Below, piece by piece: positions 24,181-37,499 of a stretch of DNA of 64,000 bases. This stretch comes from Tamarix chinensis. Taxonomy: Eukaryota > Streptophyta > Magnoliopsida > Caryophyllales > Tamaricaceae. The notes under the pieces are model-generated. The model worked only from the letters and a program-made list of their open reading frames with translations, was not told where the DNA came from and searched no databases. The stretch spans positions 35,029,110 through 35,093,109 of the forward strand of contig CM060173.1 of NCBI GenBank assembly GCA_030549775.1. Direction: 5' to 3'. The position numbers and the translations under genes are program-made. Positions within the stretch are counted from its first letter, which is position 1, and each line of letters opens with the position of its first letter.

Positions 24181-24399
24181 TGATGAAACCTGGAAGGGTT
24201 TCTCAAAATTTTCACCGGATCGTAATTGGAATCTAGCGCGGGGTTTGACTTGTCAATAATCAGCCTAAGGAGTTCTCCAAAGGAAGATCAGAAACTCAGA
24301 GCGCAATTGATTCAACGGCTACTGAAGTTATGAAGTAAAGAAGATCAAGAATAGATTGAGGAGAAGAAGCAAGAAGAATGCGAACAAGAAGATCGCGCA

Positions 24400-24430
<31 letters not shown>

Positions 24431-24868
24431 AGTAGAGAGAATTCCAGAATCTCAAAAATTTATTTGACCAAAACTGTCTGGACATACGGTCGAGGCCATA
24501 TTTATATGGCGTACAAAATACAAAAGTAAGCGTACAAAATACACATTGCAGGCCTATCGTCCGTATACACAATTCAGCCCAAATATCCAGCCCAAAGAAA
24601 TAACAATGGCTCGGGTGGTGGGTCATACAGCCAACTTAATCCCCATTAGCCAATTTTGCCAGGGAATGCATCACATGGGATTTTCTAAACATAAAAGAAA
24701 ATTTCTGCAACAATTCCTCTCAGCAGCTACAACAATCTTTGATTCCATTCCCCATGTTCTGCATTAATTTCCTAATCAAGTACACAATAAGAAAAACAAT
24801 TATAAGCATAAAGTGATTTATAACAATTAATAGAATTATTTAAATATAAATTTTGGATATTCATATCA
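24181..24868. mobile_element. 688 bp solo LTR with perfect target duplication
   Basis: It starts TGATGAAACCTGG and ends ATTCATATCA, so the TG...CA ends form a TGAT/ATCA inverted repeat. It is flanked on both sides by CTAAG (24176-24180 and 24869-24873). The matching site in the other B LTR (about 32920) lacks it. It is richer in CpG than the surrounding LTR, so it is younger. It contains a (GA)n run at 24401-24425 and an ATTTATATGG stretch near 24498. Orientation and superfamily (Copia or Gypsy) are not decided. Confidence 0.88.
24401..24425. repeat. (GA)n microsatellite
   Basis: About 12 GA repeats inside the 688 bp solo LTR. Confidence 0.95.
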
Positions 24869-27458
24869 CTAAGTGTTATGACCATTCAATAGTTTTTTTT
24901 AACTTGATCTTAAGGACCCGCTATTCTTAACTAGGTTAATGATAACATAATTAAAAAGTAAGGGCAATATGATCTAGGCAACTATTCTCGTCGTATGGAA
25001 TAGATAGGTATAACTGGTCCCCACTCATATGATCTTCCCTTTTAAGTGATATGTATATATTATTCATACTTTATCCATTTCAAGGTTATCATATAATCAT
25101 ATATGCATACTCATCCCATGCGCCATCCTAACACATATCCTACAACCTATTTTGATTCCTTTAAAAACCTTAATTTTACAAACCTAGCATAATTCCTTCT
25201 CTAGTACTCTTTAATCCCCAATTTCCATATCCAATCATAAAATGTTGTTATGAACCACTTACTCAAAAATCATGGTCTAACATCCACTTCTTACACATGC
25301 AATAATAACATAACCCAAAGCATACTATTTGGGCCTCCTCCAAAACCCTAATTTAATATTTTAGTCCTAACTCCATCCTTAGGGTTCTTATGACTTCCTA
25401 AATGTGTATGCATACCCAAGACTCTGGCATTAACCTTATATTCAATTCATAGTGCCAATCTCCAACTTTTCACACATATGATCATGACTCCATCCCTAGG
25501 TTTTAATATTTACAATTAAGGTCTTTCCCCTCATTTATTACCCATTAACCCCTCTTTTTAATTCCAATTATTTCATATATCACCCTTATCTTATTTTGAG
25601 TTAGCTAACACCTTTAAGAACTCAACATGCCAATTTTAAACCATATTGACCAAAATGCCATAAGGCTACTAAAATACCTATTTTTCTTTTCCTAGAATCA
25701 TAGGATTCCCTACATGAAATACTTTTCAACCTCCCACACATACTTATCATGATTGTATATAGATTTTTATATTTAGCATAGTCATATTTAAACAACCTTC
25801 TTACCTTTTTCTCTCATCATACAAAACCACATAATGCATATATAACACTAAAGTTTAATAAATTTTCATAGAATTTTATCAACATATTTACACAAATGGG
25901 GATAAACATTATAACATAACAAGCCCTATCTATTACAGGTATCCTCATCGAAGCGCGTCTTGTCTCTAAGCATACAAGACTTATGCTTCATCCTCCACTA
26001 CCACAAGAGTATCACCTAGAAATAGGAATATAAAAGTTAATAATTTAAAAATATTTTAGCCTAAGATACCACTAAGACAAAAGAGAGGGAAGGAAACTGA
26101 GGTAACTAAAGTGGTAAAGCTTGGGCATATTGGTAGACAATAGCAGCGATAATGGAATTTATAGGATGGGTACTGGTTGGTAGCTAGGGTTGATGTGATG
26201 GTAGTGTTGGACTTATGGGATTTAGTGGAAGGTAGTGGTAGTGGTGCTGGTGGCCAACGACATTGTAGGAAAAAGGGTGGATAATTGAGGAATAGAAGGA
26301 GGAAGAGGAGAGGGCTCGGTGTGTTGGTGATGATTGGTTGGGGTAACTATAATGGGGTTTTGCTGGAATGTTGGTGGTGAGGAAGGGGAAAAGAGAGGCT
26401 TGGTGGTGGAGGCATGACCAATCATTATTATAGGTGCAGGGGAGGGAGAAGAAAGGAGGCCAATACGGAGAGATGGGTTGTCAACTTGGAAGGGAGGTGG
26501 TAGGGAGGTTGGCTAGGTTGATGCTTATGATCGAGGGTGGTTTGACTAGCGGAGTTGGTTCTGGTGCTGGAGACTCAAAATAGATAAGGAGAAAAGAGAA
26601 AAATAGAGGAAGAGGGGCAAGGGGGATTTGGGTAACTCATTTACGAGGGAAAGAAAGAGAGGAGAGGAAGGAAGGAGGGCGGCTAGAAGGGAATGAATAT
26701 GCGAGGGATATTAGGAGAGGGAAGATGATAAGGGGAATACATGAGTTGGGATTCACCGTGTAATGAATTCAAGGAAAAAAAGGGAAAGGATTTAGGGTAT
26801 TAGGTTATATGGAGATGTAGAGTTGTCGGGCGGTGTCATAAGGTAACAGAGAGAGGGGCATACATGGCATCAATTGCATGGCTAAGAAGGGTAAGGAGGT
26901 ATGTGTAAGGGATAATAAGTTCCTATTTCGAGCATAATAGGAAAGGAGAAAGGAGGTGGGGAAGAAGGAGAGAAAAAAAAAGAAAATAAAATAAAAGAAA
27001 AAAAGGGAAAGGTGCATGTCATAAGCGCCACTTGGGAGGAGAGAAAAAGAAAAGAAAAGTAGGGAGTTGGGGTGGGTTGGTGCATCCCATGAATGAGAGA
27101 GGAATAAAGAAAAGGAAGGAGTTGGGCTAGGTTTGTGTGGCATAAGAAGAAGGAGAGAAAGGAGAAAAAGAAAGGAAAAGAAAAAAGAAAAGAAAAGGGG
27201 GGGGGAAGGGAAGATAGAAAGGGAAAAAAAAGTAAAGGATAAATTCCTTAGTGTTAAATTTGGGTTTATGTTTAGGGTTTCATTTATAGATATGTCTATA
27301 TGACTAATTTATCAATAAATTTTTTGGGCTTAGTGTTTGTATAAAATAAAATAAGATACATCTAAATATTTGGAATTAGGTTAGGTCAACATATTTGATA
27401 AATTAAACTTAAAATTTTATAAGATTTTGGGGTATTGACTATCATGTTAAAAGAATAC

Positions 27459-27470
27459 TTTTCCCCCAAA
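27459..27470 (-). other. Polypurine tract of element B
   Basis: On the minus strand TTTGGGGGAAAAG lies just upstream of the start of the B 3' LTR, the expected site of plus-strand priming. Confidence 0.6.
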
Positions 27471-27599
27471 GTCAAAAGTTAACTCTCGGGAAGGAGAGAA
27501 GAGGGGTTGTAATGGAAGGTTGTATTTGTGGTTAACTCTAATAGAGTTGATATCATTCTACTAGGTATAACCCCTTAAAATTAAACAATCCCAAGATAT

Positions 27600-29030
27600 A
27601 ACACTCCTGTAATAAAAACTCAGGGTGTGTCGGGCACATGTCCATCTCTATCTCTTAATTTGCTTCTTCTACTCTTTGGTGAATTCAAAGGATTTTCAAA
27701 AATATAACTCAACACATTTGGGTCCAGCATGCCTTAGTGCTAAGAATTTTCAATGGACTTTCCTCATAGGACATGGAGTCATCGAGCTTGCGCTTATTGG
27801 GTTCAATCACGAGGGAAGTATTTGCAACATACATTTATAGTTGTGAGATGTGGAAGACATTATGAACTCAATCTATATTTTTTGGTGCATCAAACAAAAT
27901 GCAACCTCACCAAGTCTATCAAGAATCTCATAAGGAATAATATACCTCGATCTCAGCTTACCCATTATACCAAATCTCTACATGCCCTTAGTGGGCAAAA
28001 ACCCTCTATAAAACTATATACCCTAGCTCAAAACCATCACTACTAAATCTCTAATTTGAATAAATCTTCTAATGAATTTGAGCTACTCTCATCATATTCT
28101 AGATCAATCGAACTTGCAGAGTCATCTCCTAAAATATTTCTAGCCCAACTACAAAAGTCTGCCTAATGTCACTTTAACACAAGGGTGTTTGACACTTGCA
28201 CCCATACTAAGCCTTCAACAGTGCCATCCCTATACAAGAATGGTAAATTTGTTATTACAACAACTCCAATAAATATAGAAAGTCCTCCCAAATACCTTGG
28301 AAATCAATATTTGAAGCCCGTACCATGTCCTTGTGTGTAAAGATTACCCTCTCCGTTTGACCATCTATAACTAGGTGAAAGGCGGTAATCGTTTTCCATT
28401 TGTGCCTATAGCCTCCCATAACTTCCCTATAAAGTGAAAAATAAATCTCTCATCTCTATCGGAGTGGATGTTGATAGGTGTACCATGCCTGCTAATGACA
28501 AACCTTACAACAACTAACTGATCCATGTTCCATGACAACTTTATCGATAAAAAAACTATAGATTTCATCAATCATTCTACAATGAACCATATTGTGTCAC
28601 ACCCTATGAGTCCTCAGTAATAGACTCACAAAATCCATGGACATTAAGTCCCATTTCCATCTTGGCACCTCTAAAGTTTGGAATAACTTTGTAGATCTGC
28701 AATGCTCAATCTTGACCTTCCGATAGGTCAAAAATCTCACCACAAACTCTGCTACTTCTCACTTCATTTGATGCCACCCATAGATATGTTTAAGGTCCTT
28801 GTATAGGTTATCCTCTATTGGGTGAATATAATAGGGTGTACAACGACCTTCTTCCAAAATCTAGCACTTTATATCAGCGTAACTCATAGTTACAAACCAA
28901 TGCCCCTTGTAGCGAGTGTTACCATTCTTATGGATTTGAAAAGCCTCAGCTCAATCATCATATATATTTTTTTGGATCCTCTGTACCTTAATATCTCCAA
29001 GCTACCTAGCTAAAATATTGTTAAACACTG
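27600..29030 (-). pseudogene. Element B integrase and chromodomain
   Basis: Reading leftwards on the minus strand, the integrase core shows SRHGTPINIHSDRDERFIF at about 28430-28500 (usual RLHGVPxxIVSDRDxRF). A decayed GPY/F-type module lies at 27880-28020. The chromodomain part lies at 27640-27840: KLDDSMSYEESPLKIL and HQRVEEA. These identify a chromovirus of the Tekay/Del type. Stops and frameshifts are scattered throughout, so it is inactive. Confidence 0.78.
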
Positions 29031-30090
29031 TCAATGTAATCATCAAGGTACCCATCCAAACCTACAAGTGACCAACTGAATTAGCTCTACCCAGAGTTCC
29101 TTAAGAAACCGATTAGCCACCATGAAAGAGTTCAAGGAGTGTGATGTCTTCCTACTTAATAGATATGTAATAATGTTAGACTTACCCTTGTGATAGGTCA
29201 AATCAATATTGCAGTCTTTTAATATCTTTATCCATCTCCTTTGCCTCATATTTAACTACTTTTGAGTGAACATATATTTGAGACTCTTGTGGTTGCTAAA
29301 AAAATTGCATTGTGCCTTAATTCCTATAGATTTTCAATGTGAATATAATCACAGCCAGTTGTAGGTTGTGAGATGGGTAGTTTTTCTTATGATGGTTCAG
29401 CTAGAAAGAAGCATAGGTGACCACCTTACCATGCTTCATCAATACACAATGCAATTTATGTTTAGACACAACATTGTAGAACTAAAAACCATCTGATCCT
29501 ACTAGTAGAGTTAAAATCGGTGCTATAGTTTGATGCTTCTTCAATTCTTAGAGTTCACCCTCACATATATCATCCCACTAAAACATGGTAGATTCTTTAA
29601 CAAGTTAATCAAGGGGCACATGACCCTTGGTAGCTAAAACATCCTTTTCATCAAATCTATAAAGATGTTAGGTGCACTGTTGAGCCTAAAAGGCATCACC
29701 GTAAACCCATAATGCCAACATCTTATCCTTAAGGTCGTCTTCATAATATCCACATCTATAATGCACAACTAGTGATATCCTAATCTTAGGTGAATCTTCA
29801 AGAAGAAAATAATGCTCTAAAGCTAGTTAAAAAGCCCATTAATCCTTGGAAGTAGATATCAGTTCTTCATTGTCAATTGATTTAGACCCTGGTAGTCAAT
29901 ATAGAAATGAAGGCTCCCATTCTTATTCTTCATGAACAAGACTGTTGCTCCCCATGGAGACACACTTAGGTGGATGTACCAGTGAATTAGTAGCTCCTCT
30001 AATTGATATTTTAATTCTCACAACTCAATTGGTGAAATTTGATAAGGTTCCCTTGACATTGGTTCTATCCTTGATACTAGCTTGATGTTG
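29031..30090 (-). pseudogene. Element B reverse transcriptase and RNase H
   Basis: Near 30060-29930 the RT start reads [20 protein letters not shown] then [46 protein letters not shown] and IFIDLMKRMF follow to about 29640. The YxDD catalytic region and the tether are missing, an internal deletion. RNase H follows: NHKSLKYMFTQK, then MRQRRWIKILKDCNIDLTYH and GKSNIITYLLSRK at 29125-29249. Many stops. Confidence 0.8.
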
Positions 30091-30344
30091 AGGCCAATCT
30101 CACACACAAGCGACATACTAGGTATCTTTTTGGGAAACACACGGGGGAAGTCCTAGGCAATTGGAATGTCTCTTATGGTTACCAAATCCTTCTTCAACTC
30201 CTTAACACTACATAGGTAATTAGGGTATTATTTATGCATTAATGCATATAACATGTGGGATGATACAACCTTTGTTGTAAGCTTTAGAGTGCATTTCCCA
30301 TAGGAGACCTTAGTATCCTACGGTCCACGTAAAAATACATGTTC

Positions 30345-30698
30345 TTATATGTAGTTTATCATCGCTAGATGCCTTCTCAACATCTCAATTCCTAGTATGG
30401 CATCAAAGTCCCATAAGTCCATATCAACTATGTCCACTAGGATTTCTACACCACCTATCACTAAGGCTATCTTACAGTAGAGCCTAGTGTAAGACATTCT
30501 ATCCCTGGAGGGAAATATCTTAGATATATCTACACAAGCATATGGTGATAAACCAACTCTACTAATAATGGTAATACATACAAATAATAAGGAAGCACCC
30601 AAATCAAATAGCATATGCACTAATTGGGAAAGAATGGTCAACATATCCATGATTGCATCAAACTTCCAATCAGCCTCTGCCTTGCTGATGAAACTCAA
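30345..30698 (-). pseudogene. Element B aspartic protease
   Basis: An open stretch of 117 codons. LFDLGASLLFVC matches the catalytic region LFDSGATHSFIS, with Leu in place of the Ser/Thr after the catalytic Asp. FDAILGIEMLRRHLAMI at its end is the conserved C-terminal motif. The chain continues from gag on its right and into RT on its left. Confidence 0.75.
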
Positions 30699-30699
30699 G

Positions 30700-31900
30700 C
30701 ACCCACTTGGTAATCCTCCTTGATATCCTCTTCAATACCCTTCGACACCCTAGGCATTCCCCCCCCTTGAGGGAATGAGAGAGACCCTTGTTATCTCCAC
30801 TTAGCCTCTCTAGGTTGAGCACTGGTTAGGGTCAGTTCCTCTATTAAAACTATTAGGGGTGGTAACTAGTCAACTTGCTATTGATAAGCTATTATTGAGG
30901 TACCAATGGTCCCCTCTATTTTAATTGACCTCCTTATGGCTGGTAAAGAAGCCTTTGCTATTGTATGCAAATGCTAGATGGCCTTGCTTTTCACAGAGTC
31001 AACAACGCGTAGGCTTGTCCCCACAGTCATGTCTTGGATGGTCTTTGCCAACTTTCAGTAAAAAAAATGCCTCAGAGGCTCCTGATACTTGACTAGAACC
31101 CCTTACTAACCCCTCTACTAGATTCCTGAAGGTTAACCCCCTTTAGGATAGGTCCTACCTCCAGAATCCTATGTCTCTAGCTTCTTCTTTCCCAAGAAAT
31201 GAGCTTGTTCCTATATTATAGTGGTAGTGATGCATACCCGCTTGTACAAGTTGGCCATGTCCTAGAAGTATACAATACCAATAACCCAATGGATGTCGAG
31301 ATGGAGCCCTTGCTCAAATTGTTAAACCACCATTGACTCACTAGTTGCTATGCTAGGTTCAAGCCTTAATAACTCTATGAATTGAGCATAGTACTATCTA
31401 ACTATCATGCCTCCCTGAGTAAAGTGCATGAATTATTTTAGTTTTCCCCTCTAGGAGCCATTTAGGATAAACTTGGCATGAATTGTCGTATTAAATTCTT
31501 CCTAGGACATCGGTGGCTTTCCCTGAATATGGCATCCAACCCACTAGGTGCCAACAGTCCCATAGAGAAAAATTCTAGTTTTCTTACCTTCTTGGCTTAT
31601 GGATATTTGACTTCTTGAAGGTCTGATCTATATCCTAGATCCATTTTACTACAATGATAGGATACTTATCCCTAGCATAAAGTGGAGGGTGGTGTCTAGT
31701 AACCTTCTGTAGCTAGTCTTCCTCGATACGCTTGTCAGGGTAATACAAAGGTGGGGGTGGTAGGTGAGTCTAGGAATGACATTACCGAAGTTCCATGAAG
31801 GCCTCAAAAGCCTCCTCCATGTGTCCTAATTGATTTTTCGTTGTTGTGACCATCTTGCTCCAAAACAAGATACATGTAGGATAAAACCTTTGTAGATTTC
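30700..31900 (-). pseudogene. Element B gag
   Basis: It starts near 31900 with MVTTTKNQLGHMEEAFEAF, then LYARDKYPIIVVKWI and EEFNTTIHAKFI. A zinc-knuckle-like region at about 31000 reads DKPTRC, a stop, then LCEKQGHLAFAY (usual CxxCGxxGHxxxxC, with the last Cys lost). Stops and frameshifts throughout. Confidence 0.7.
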
Positions 31901-32079
31901 TAACACATTTTACACATATTATAATTAGAGGCCACTAATGCTACCTGTGTTGGATTTCTCATAAGTTAATCCAGCTTTTCGCAAAATCGATATTTCCAAA
32001 CAATGAAAAAGCCATTAGGAAATAGTTAGAGAATTTTTTTGAAATCATAATTTCTAAAACCAAAACATGGTAGCTAAAA

Positions 32080-32096
32080 CCTAAGATATGATACCA
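32080..32096 (-). other. Primer-binding site of element B
   Basis: On the minus strand TTGGTATCATATCTTAGG follows the LTR end GGGTGTTACA after 2-3 bases. TGGTATCA equals the first 8 bases of the initiator Met-tRNA site. It fixes the orientation of element B as minus. Confidence 0.75.
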
Positions 32097-32099
32097 ACT

Positions 32100-35000
32100 T
32101 GTAACACCCAAAAATTGACAACTAAATTTTTTTGTTTAAGTGAAAATGTAACTCAAACAGAAGTAGGTGGTACCATCATATTTGATATTATTCTAGCTTA
32201 CAAACCATTCTTACATCAATTACAAGTAAATATAAATAAGGATGTGAGACATAATAAATATAGAATCAGGGTACTTTATAACGTAAGTAAGATCTTTAGA
32301 TTTCACTTTGAAAATTGAAACAAAAATACTTGGGATAAAAATTACAAATGGAGGAAAAAAATTAAAAAAAATAACATATCTCTTAGACTCCCAACCCAAA
32401 GCATATGATAAAATTGATATACCCTGATTAAAGCATCACAAGCAGCATAATTATTTAGAGGGTCCTTATTTAAATGCATAGGCTCAAGAGGGTTCTCTAC
32501 TTATGGGAATGAGTAATACCATAAAAAGGATGATCTGTATACTATGTACTAATTAAGGTAACAATACAGACAAGAAGGGTCACATATGTTCATAAGATCA
32601 CAACAAGAGGTGGCATGCACATAGGATAATCTTACCGATTTATTTATTCCTTTTAAAATCGTACATTATTAGCCTTATGCTAAAAATTCATGGTTTTATT
32701 CACGTTGAGTTTAGGAAACCTACTATTTTGAAATGATGGAATGGTAAAAAAGTAAAAACATAAGGGAGGATGAAGCTAGCCATTATTTTCAATATGTGGA
32801 AAAATTCTAATAATATAAAAACTAGGAAAAAAATGGTTCTGACCATGATTCTCATTTGGTGGAATGGATAGGTAGAATTGGCCTTGACCCACAAGCTTTT
32901 TCACTCTAAGTAATTAGTATCTTAGACAGGGTTATGATCATTCAATAGTTTATTTGACTTGATATCTAGGACCCCAATATTCTAAACCAGTGGAACGTTA
33001 AGATAAGTGCAACCCTAAGGTAAGATGCTTCTTGCCATTATTCTTGTCTAGTTGGACAGACATGTACAACTGAACCTAACTCATGTGATCACTCCCTTTA
33101 AGTTATTAGTATTTTATTCATACATTATTTATTCTAAGGTTATCATATAGTCATATACACATACTTATGCCAGAACCCATCCAAACACATATCCTAGAAA
33201 CATGTCATGTTTCCCTTAATAACACTAATTTTGTGACCCTAGCATAATTCCTTCTCTAGTACTTCTTTAGTCCGAAATTTTGATACCCATTCTAATAATG
33301 ATTTTATGAGCCACTGCCTAAACAATCATGGTCTAACTCCCACATCTTACACATGCAATAATAACATACTCCTAGGGTTACTATTTGAGTCTCCACTTAA
33401 ACCCTAATTTCACATTTTAGTCATAACTCCTTCCTTAGAGCTCATATGAGTCCCCAAATGTTTATCCATACCCAATGCAATAACATTAACCTCATATTCA
33501 ATTCTTAGTACCAATATTGAACTTTCTTACATATGATCATAACTCCACCCTTAAGTTTTAATACTTACATTTAAGGCCTTCCCCTCCTTTATTAGCCTTA
33601 AGCCCTTCACTTTCACTCCAATTATTTCATATAGCACCCTTAACATATTTTAAGTTAGCTAAGACCCAAAAGAAACTCAACATGCCACTTTTTTTTACTA
33701 TATTGACCAAAATGCCCTTAGGCCACTAAAATACCTATTTTCTCCTTTCTTGAATCACAAGATTCCCTAAAAAATATACTTTTTAATCTCCAACACAAAA
33801 CTTATCATGAAATGCATAACCATGATTATTTTTAGATACTTTGCATTAAGCATAATCATATTTACCTAACCTTCTTACCTTTTTCTACTGCTATGCAAAA
33901 CCACATCATACATATATAACACTAAAGCCAAATAAAATTTCGCGTAAAGTCATCGACACATCAATACACATGGGGATACACATTATAACACAAAAAAAAC
34001 CTATCTATGATAAGTATCCTTACCAAATAGGCTCCGGTCTTTTAGCATGTAAAAGCTATACATCCTCCTCCACTACCATCAGAGTGTCTCCTAGAAATAA
34101 TAATATAAAAAGTTTAGTATTTTTAAACATTTCAACCAAGGAGATGACTAGGGTAAAATAGAGGGGAGGAAATAGGGGAAACTAAAGAGGGAAAGCCTTA
34201 GTAGGGTGGTGCATGGAGGTAGTAGTGGTGATGACAGAGTTCAGATGATAAGTGATGGTTGGTAGTAGAGGTTGAGGTGATGGTTATGTTGGGATTAGTT
34301 GGAGTTGATGGTAGGTAGTAGTGGTTGTGCTAGTGGCTGATGATAGTGTAGGAAAAGGGATGTATAAGAGAGGGACAGAAGGAAGGAGAGGAGAGGTCTT
34401 GGTGATGTGGTGATGATGGAATAGGGTGCCTACAGTGGTGTGCTACTAGAATGGTGGTGGTGAGGAGGAGGAAAAGAGAGGGCTAGTGGCAATGGCATGG
34501 CTAGATATGGCTACAACTATAGGTGAGGAAAAGAAAGGAGGCAATGATAGGGTGGTGGTTCATGTCATGTAGGTAGAGAAGGGAGGTGGTAGGGAGGTCG
34601 ACTATGGTGACATTAGGCAACGAGGGTGGTTTGGCTAATAGAGGAGGCAGTGGTACTAAAGAAACAAAACAGAGAAGGAGAAAAGAGAAAAATAGTGGAA
34701 GAGGGGTATGGAGGCTTCGGCTAGCTAGTCAATAAGGGAAAGAAAGACAAGAGGAGAAGGAAGAATGGTGGCAAAAGGGGTAGAAATAGGCTATGGGTCT
34801 TAGGAGAGGGAAGGCAATAAAGGGGAATACAAGGGGGCTTTTGTTATGCATGGCATGAAGGGAAAAAGGGACAAGGTAGAAGGGTGCAATGGGATAAGGT
34901 GCAAGGTTTCAAGGAGGTGCAGGGGTGGAGGATGGTGTGGTAAGGTAACAAGTGATGGGGTGTGCATGGCTGAGAGGGGAAAGGGGGAACGTGTAGGGGA

Positions 35001-35553
35001 TGATAAGTCCCTATTTAGGATAAAATAAGAAAGGAGAAGGGAAGGGGGAAGGCGATAGGTGGGGAAGAAGGAGAGAAAGAAAATAAAGAAAAAAGAAGAA
35101 AAGGAAAAGAAAGAGATGGAATTAAATGAAGTAGTGTGGGTTGGGCATTAGCTTAGGAGAGGATAAAAAAATGAAAAGGAGGGAGTAAGGCTGGGTTGGT
35201 GTAGGTCAAGAAAGAGAGAGAAAAGAAAAGTAAAGGAGGAGGTTGGGCTGGGTTGGTGAAGCTTAGGAAGAAGGAGAGAAAGGAGAAAAAGAAAAGGGAA
35301 GTAAAGGAAAGAAGAAAGAAAAAAAGGGAGCAGGAAAAGAAAATTAGAAAAGGGAATTTTTGAGTGTAGAATTTGGGTTTAGTTTTAGGGTTAAATTTTT
35401 AGATATGTAAATATAAACATTTTATTTATAATTTTTTTTTAGTTGGGGTTAGGTTAAAATAAAATTAGATAAATCTAAATGTTTAGAATATGGTTAGGTT
35501 TACATGTCTCATGAATCAAAATTTAATTTTATAAGATTTTAGGGTGTTAAACA
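32100..35553 (-). mobile_element. 5' LTR of element B
   Basis: It is the partner of 23385-27444. It begins TGTAACACCCAAAAATTG and ends AGGGTGTTAAACA. It contains the ACTATGTACTAATTAAGG signature near 32540, hairpin units (AAATGATGGAATGG, ATTTGGTGGAATGG) at 32720-32880, and a purine-rich block at 34200-35340 that is CT-rich on the sense strand. Frames at 34846-35028 and elsewhere are low-complexity. Confidence 0.8.
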
Positions 35554-37430
35554 TTAAGCCCAGGAACCCCACTATTATTAAATTTATGAAATGGTATAAA
35601 ACACCTCTTAGGGTATAACACTTCTGATACACTATTATCATCTGGTGGAATGGACACTTAACATCTCAACCTAGGTTCACATAATTTAATATTTTTGAGT
35701 GATTGGTATGTTATTCTTGGTTTTAAATCTCAATATCAACATGAATAGAAACATGTGTATATGTAGGGCACATAATCTAACATAATATTTTGAAACATAT
35801 AAGATACAACCACTATAATACCTATAAAATTCCCAAAGAAAGGGCCATATATCTACTATGACACCCTAAGTTTCATAAGTTAACTATAACTTCTTCCCTA
35901 GTACTCATTCTATCACCAAATTCAATACATATCCTTTAAATAATATTTTCAACAATGTACCCAAAATTCATGGTCTAACTTCAATATCTTACACATACAA
36001 TTATAGCCTACCCATGGGGTTACTATTTATAATATCCCACAAAAACCAATTTTCACAAATTAATCATAAATTTTCCTACAAAAATCATATAACCTCCAAA
36101 TTTAATATAAATTCTTTAAATTCTTGTACTAAAAACATATCTAGAAGTTGAGGTCTAACTCAAACATTTTACACGTGATAATGACCCTACCTCTAGAGTA
36201 AGTATTCCCACTTAAAGTGGCTTTTCTTATTTATTAGACTTAAATCATTCATATTCACTCCAAAAAGTCTACATAATATACTTAATATATTTTGAACCAA
36301 TTGTCACAATAAAAAGCCAAGATTCTATTTTTAAACCATATTGAACAAAATGCTCCTAAGATAGCTAACATACTTATATTTCCACAAACACCTTACAAAC
36401 CCTAATATGAATAATATTTCAACCTCCAACATAAATATATCATCCTAAAAATACATAACCACAAATATATATAGATACCATACATCTCGATTCATACTGA
36501 CACCTTATATACACAACTCATGCATTCACAACTTTCTCACTTTTTCAACATACAATACCACTTATCATTATCATAATAATATTATCCATACAATAATTCA
36601 CAACATGATATCACATAAAATAATGCTCATCACACATAAAAAGACCTAGACTTAACATGCAAGTTTACCAAAGTTTATCTTTTCCTAAGCATGTAAGACT
36701 AATGAATCCTCCTCCAATAGCACCAAAATGTCACCTAGACTCCAAAAGTGCAATAGAAATAAAATTATAAAAATTCATTAGGGGAAAATAAGGTAAGATA
36801 GAAAAACAAAAAAAATAGAGATAACTAAAATAATGGGACGCTTGTACAACGGTGGTGCTCGGTGTAGAGGGTGGTGATAGTTGGTAGTTAAGGAGGTGGT
36901 GATGGTGGAGATGGAGATTGTGATGATGGGTAGTGAAGGTGGTGTTAGTGTTGTGCTAGGATTGGTGGTGACTGGCTATAGAGGGAGAGTGGTTGGTTTT
37001 GGTAGGGGGTTGATGGAAGAAAGGTGAAATAGAGATGTGTATGGCATATGGTAGTGCAACTAAGAAAGAAAAATAATGTTTTGATGGATTTGGTTGACAA
37101 TAAGGGAAGAGGGAAAAAGAAGAAGGGAAGGAGAAGGATAAAAGGAAGGCTTAGCTATGGTGGTGTTGGGCAGTGATGGCAGTGATTAGAAGGGAAGGGA
37201 AAGGAGGAAAGGAATGAGGGGGCTTTCCTTGGGCGAGGTGTGACATTGTTGATAGGATAGGGAGGAGGAGAAAGGAATCCTAGGTGGTGGTGGTGTTGGG
37301 TGGTGATGATAACATATTAGGAAAGGCAAAAAGGAAGGAGGGGGCTAAAGGTTCTATCAATAGAGGTAAAGTGGTCAAGGGAAATGGTGAAGGTAGAAAA
37401 GGGTGAGGGTATGCATTTTTAAATACAGTA
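35554..37430 (-). mobile_element. LTR remnant, possibly the second part of LTR C
   Basis: It starts inside the hairpin-unit region (AACCCCACTATTATT, ATCTGGTGGAATGG at 35570-35650), where LTR C was interrupted at 23384. It then follows the usual LTR order: AT-rich stretch, TTTTCCTAAGCATGTAAGAC at about 36680, and a purine-rich block at 36840-37400. The right end is not sharp. No target duplication with the left junction of element B was found. Confidence 0.5.
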
Positions 37431-37499
37431 GTATATGAATGGGATTCAATAAAAAACATGTATAAGGTAGTTTAAAATTAAGATGTTATCTATTCCATT

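Larger units (their letters stand above)
23385..27444 (-). mobile_element. 3' LTR of element B
   Basis: It aligns with 32100-35553 over nearly its whole length: TGTAAC start, GGGTACTTTA, CTAAGTAAGGTAA, AAGAAGGGTCACATA, ACAACAAGAGGTG.CATGCACATAGGATAATCTTACC and the purine-rich block 26400-27240 occur in the same order in both. It is about 0.6 kb longer only because of the insert at 24181-24868. The right end is AATACCCCAAAATC on the minus strand, next to a polypurine tract. Hairpin units occur near 23970-24100. Frames inside are low-complexity. Confidence 0.8.
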
